A stretch of DNA of 7,035 nt from Pseudomonadota bacterium (lineage in GTDB: Bacteria; Pseudomonadota; Gammaproteobacteria; Xanthomonadales; Rhodanobacteraceae). Positions within the stretch are counted from its first letter, which is position 1. Each line of letters starts with the position of its first letter. Shown here piece after piece: positions 5,922-7,035 of the stretch. The notes beneath the pieces are model-generated. The model saw only the letters and a list, made by a program, of their open reading frames with translations, did no database searches and was not told where the DNA came from. The position numbers and the translations under genes were made by a program. Location of the stretch: NCBI GenBank assembly GCA_021783385.1, contig JAJXTX010000132.1, positions 1 through 7,035 of the forward strand, written 5' to 3'.

Positions 5922-5927
5922 GGGAGG
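5922..5927 (+). promoter_or_regulatory. Strong ribosome binding site before an alternative GTG start
   Basis: GGGAGG lies eight bases before a GTG at 5936 that is in frame with the DUF2884 gene. The chosen ATG at 6002 lacks a comparable site. Either the protein starts at the GTG with a long N-region, or the annotated signal-peptide start is used with a weak site. Confidence 0.4.
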
Positions 5928-6001
5928 TCGCGGCGGTGTTCAGCCGGTGTTGGCGCGCGGCAGGGTATCGCTGGGCGCCTGTTCCGCTGGAATCCGCGTC
6001 G

Positions 6002-6754
6002 ATGCGCCTGCTGCCCGCCTGTCTTGCACTGTCTTGCCTGCTCACCGTAGTGCCGCTGCATGCGCAGGATCTGGCCGCCACCTGCCATGCCAGCAGCAGC
6101 TACGACGTGACGGTGAATCCGGACAGCATCCTGTTCGATCGCAGCGCGCCAGCGCCGCTGCGGGTGCAGCTCCAGCAGGGCAGCCTGCGCACCGACGGCA
6201 GCGCGGTGCGCCTGTCGATGGAAGACCAGGACCGGCTGACGCTGTTCGAGCGTGATCTGCGCGCGTTGCTGCCGCGGGTGCGCCGGGTGGCGGATCACGG
6301 CGTCGACATGGCGGTGCAGGCGGTGCGCGTGGAAGCGGCCAGCATGGGCCTGGACGCGGACACCATGACGGAGCTGGATAACCGCCTCGATGCGGACGCC
6401 AGCGGGCTCAAGCAGCGCATCGCCAGCAGCCGCAGCACGCACGACTGGGACGGCGGCGCCGCGCAGCAATACGCCAACCAGATGGTGGCCGAGCTGACGC
6501 CGCTGGTGGCGGGCGACCTGGGTCAGCAGGCGATCAACGCAGCCCTGGACGGTGACCTGCAGACGGCGGCCGCGCTGCGTGATCGGGCCACCGCGCTGGC
6601 AACCGACCTGCAGCCGCGGCTGCAGCGGCGGATGCAGGCGCTGCGGCCGCAGATCGCGGCGCTGTGTCCGTCGATCCGCCGCCTGGCCGAACTGCAGCAG
6701 GGCGTGCGCGGCGCCGACGGACGTCCGCTGGACCTGCTGCAGGTCGGGTCGTGA
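6002..6754 (+). CDS. DUF2884 (YggN-like) periplasmic protein
   Basis: A 250-residue protein with signal peptide MRLLPACLALSCLLTVVPLH followed by AQD. The mature part resembles E. coli YggN (239 residues): C28 near the mature N-terminus, then YDVTVNPDSILF, a segment LRVQLQQGSLRTDGSAVRLS, the helix LFERDLRALLPRVRRVA, a long helical middle, and a second cysteine C222 in ALCPSIRRLAELQQGVRG, the position of the YggN DVCSRV motif. A disulfide between the two cysteines is likely. Function of the family is unknown to me. The ATG at 6002 gives a normal signal peptide but has only a weak GGA upstream. A GTG at 5936 in the same frame has a strong GGGAGG (5922-5927) eight bases before it and would add 22 residues before the signal. 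It follows the TonB-like gene by 97 bp on the same strand. Confidence 0.82.
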   Translation: MRLLPACLALSCLLTVVPLHAQDLAATCHASSSYDVTVNPDSILFDRSAPAPLRVQLQQGSLRTDGSAVRLSMEDQDRLTLFERDLRALLPRVRRVADHGVDMAVQAVRVEAASMGLDADTMTELDNRLDADASGLKQRIASSRSTHDWDGGAAQQYANQMVAELTPLVAGDLGQQAINAALDGDLQTAAALRDRATALATDLQPRLQRRMQALRPQIAALCPSIRRLAELQQGVRGADGRPLDLLQVGS

Positions 6755-6789
6755 CGTCGCCGCAGGCCACGCTCCTGCCGATTTGGCCC

Positions 6790-6818
6790 ATGGCGGGTTA
6801 TCTCCGCCATTCGTTTTG
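6790..6818 (+). terminator. Candidate terminator after the DUF2884 gene
   Basis: ATGGCGG (6790-6796) and CCGCCAT (6804-6810) form a 7-bp stem around GTTATCT, followed by TCGTTTTG. It starts 35 bp after the stop codon. The stem is short and the T-run only four long, and it merges with a REP-like stretch, so the call is moderate. Confidence 0.5.
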
Positions 6819-6858
6819 AGCGTAGCGAAGCGAAGTGGAAGGACGGATGTCCCATTCG
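6807..6858. repeat. REP-like extragenic element
   Basis: The stretch CGTTTTGAGCGTAGCGAAGC and its continuation to AGGACG (6840-6845) resembles a dispersed extragenic sequence found in many GC-rich proteobacterial genomes, whose spurious translations read LSVAKRS or FASLRS; both readings occur here on the two strands. The ends CGTTTT (6812-6817) and AGGACG (6840-6845) can pair with two G-U wobbles. CCATTCG is present as a direct repeat at 6807-6813 and 6852-6858. Identification as a dispersed repeat is from memory; only one copy is in the window. Confidence 0.55.
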
Positions 6859-6866
6859 GCTTGCGG

Positions 6867-6902
6867 GCCGCAGTTCCAGCCCCAACCTCGGCTGACTGCG
6901 GC
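6867..6902. repeat. Bulged 13-bp hairpin in the 3' spacer
   Basis: The outer arms GCCGCAGT (6867-6874) and ACTGCGGC (6895-6902) pair exactly. Inside, CAGCC (6877-6881) pairs with GGCTG (6890-6894) around an 8-base loop, leaving a two-base bulge (TC) on the left side only. No T-run follows. It may be part of the REP-like region or a separate RNA structure. Confidence 0.55.
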
Positions 6903-6992
6903 AGCGGCAGGGGCGCCGGGTTAATCCGCGGCTAAGTGGGCACGGCCCACCATGGCCGGGTGATTCACTCATCGCCACGGCAGGAGGCGGCC

Positions 6993-7035
6993 ATGCCGCC
7001 GCAGGTGTCCGCATCCACATGCAATGCCCTGATCC
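6993..7035 (+). CDS. Probable start of a gene cut by the right edge
   Basis: AGGAGG at 6982-6987 lies five bases before the ATG at 6993, and the frame stays open to the end of the window, reading MPPQVSASTCNALI. The ribosome site is the strongest in the window. Fourteen residues are too few to name a family, and the call depends on sequence beyond the edge. Confidence 0.45.
   Translation, partial: MPPQVSASTCNALI

Noticed and set aside
1..7035. CRISPR array, tRNA/rRNA, insertion sequence, phage or defence genes
   Set aside because: No regularly spaced repeats, no RNA gene signatures and no transposase, integrase or nuclease motifs were seen on either strand.

Overview
The window looks like ordinary chromosome from a GC-rich gammaproteobacterium, most likely Xanthomonadales/Lysobacterales of the Rhodanobacter-Dyella type. 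This rests on strong GC bias at third codon positions, a DUF6491-type protein, a glycine-zipper 2TM envelope protein, a DUF2884 (YggN-like) protein and a TonB-C-like periplasmic protein. No genus-level marker is present, so the placement is inference. I see no rRNA, tRNA, transposase, phage gene or CRISPR array, and no clear new multi-gene system.

Left part (1-2680). The 3' end of a DUF6491-type gene converges, over a 39-bp gap, on a minus-strand gene for a ferritin-like di-iron protein with a TTG start. About 190 bp separate that gene from a divergent zinc alcohol dehydrogenase of the YahK/CAD class. After the dehydrogenase, a 190-bp convergent spacer holds three strong inverted repeats and ends at the stop of a universal stress protein gene.

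Middle part (2678-4342). On the minus strand lie the universal stress protein gene and, upstream of it, a glycine-zipper 2TM gene. A roughly 290-bp divergent intergenic region separates the latter from a plus-strand gene for a secreted, uncharacterised 152-residue protein. That gene is closed by a textbook Rho-independent terminator.

Right part (4343-7035). A plus-strand run encodes envelope proteins: a 30-codon ORF that is almost only a signal peptide, a four-helix membrane protein whose ATG overlaps the small ORF's stop, a periplasmic protein with two TonB-C-like repeats, and a DUF2884 protein. The run is followed by a terminator-like hairpin, a REP-like extragenic stretch, a bulged hairpin, and the probable first codons of another gene running off the edge.

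Most products are exported or membrane-bound, or stress/redox enzymes. They look like neighbours rather than one pathway. The best leads are the tiny coupled signal-peptide ORF, the uncharacterised secreted protein, the two-repeat TonB-like protein, and the hairpin-dense spacers.
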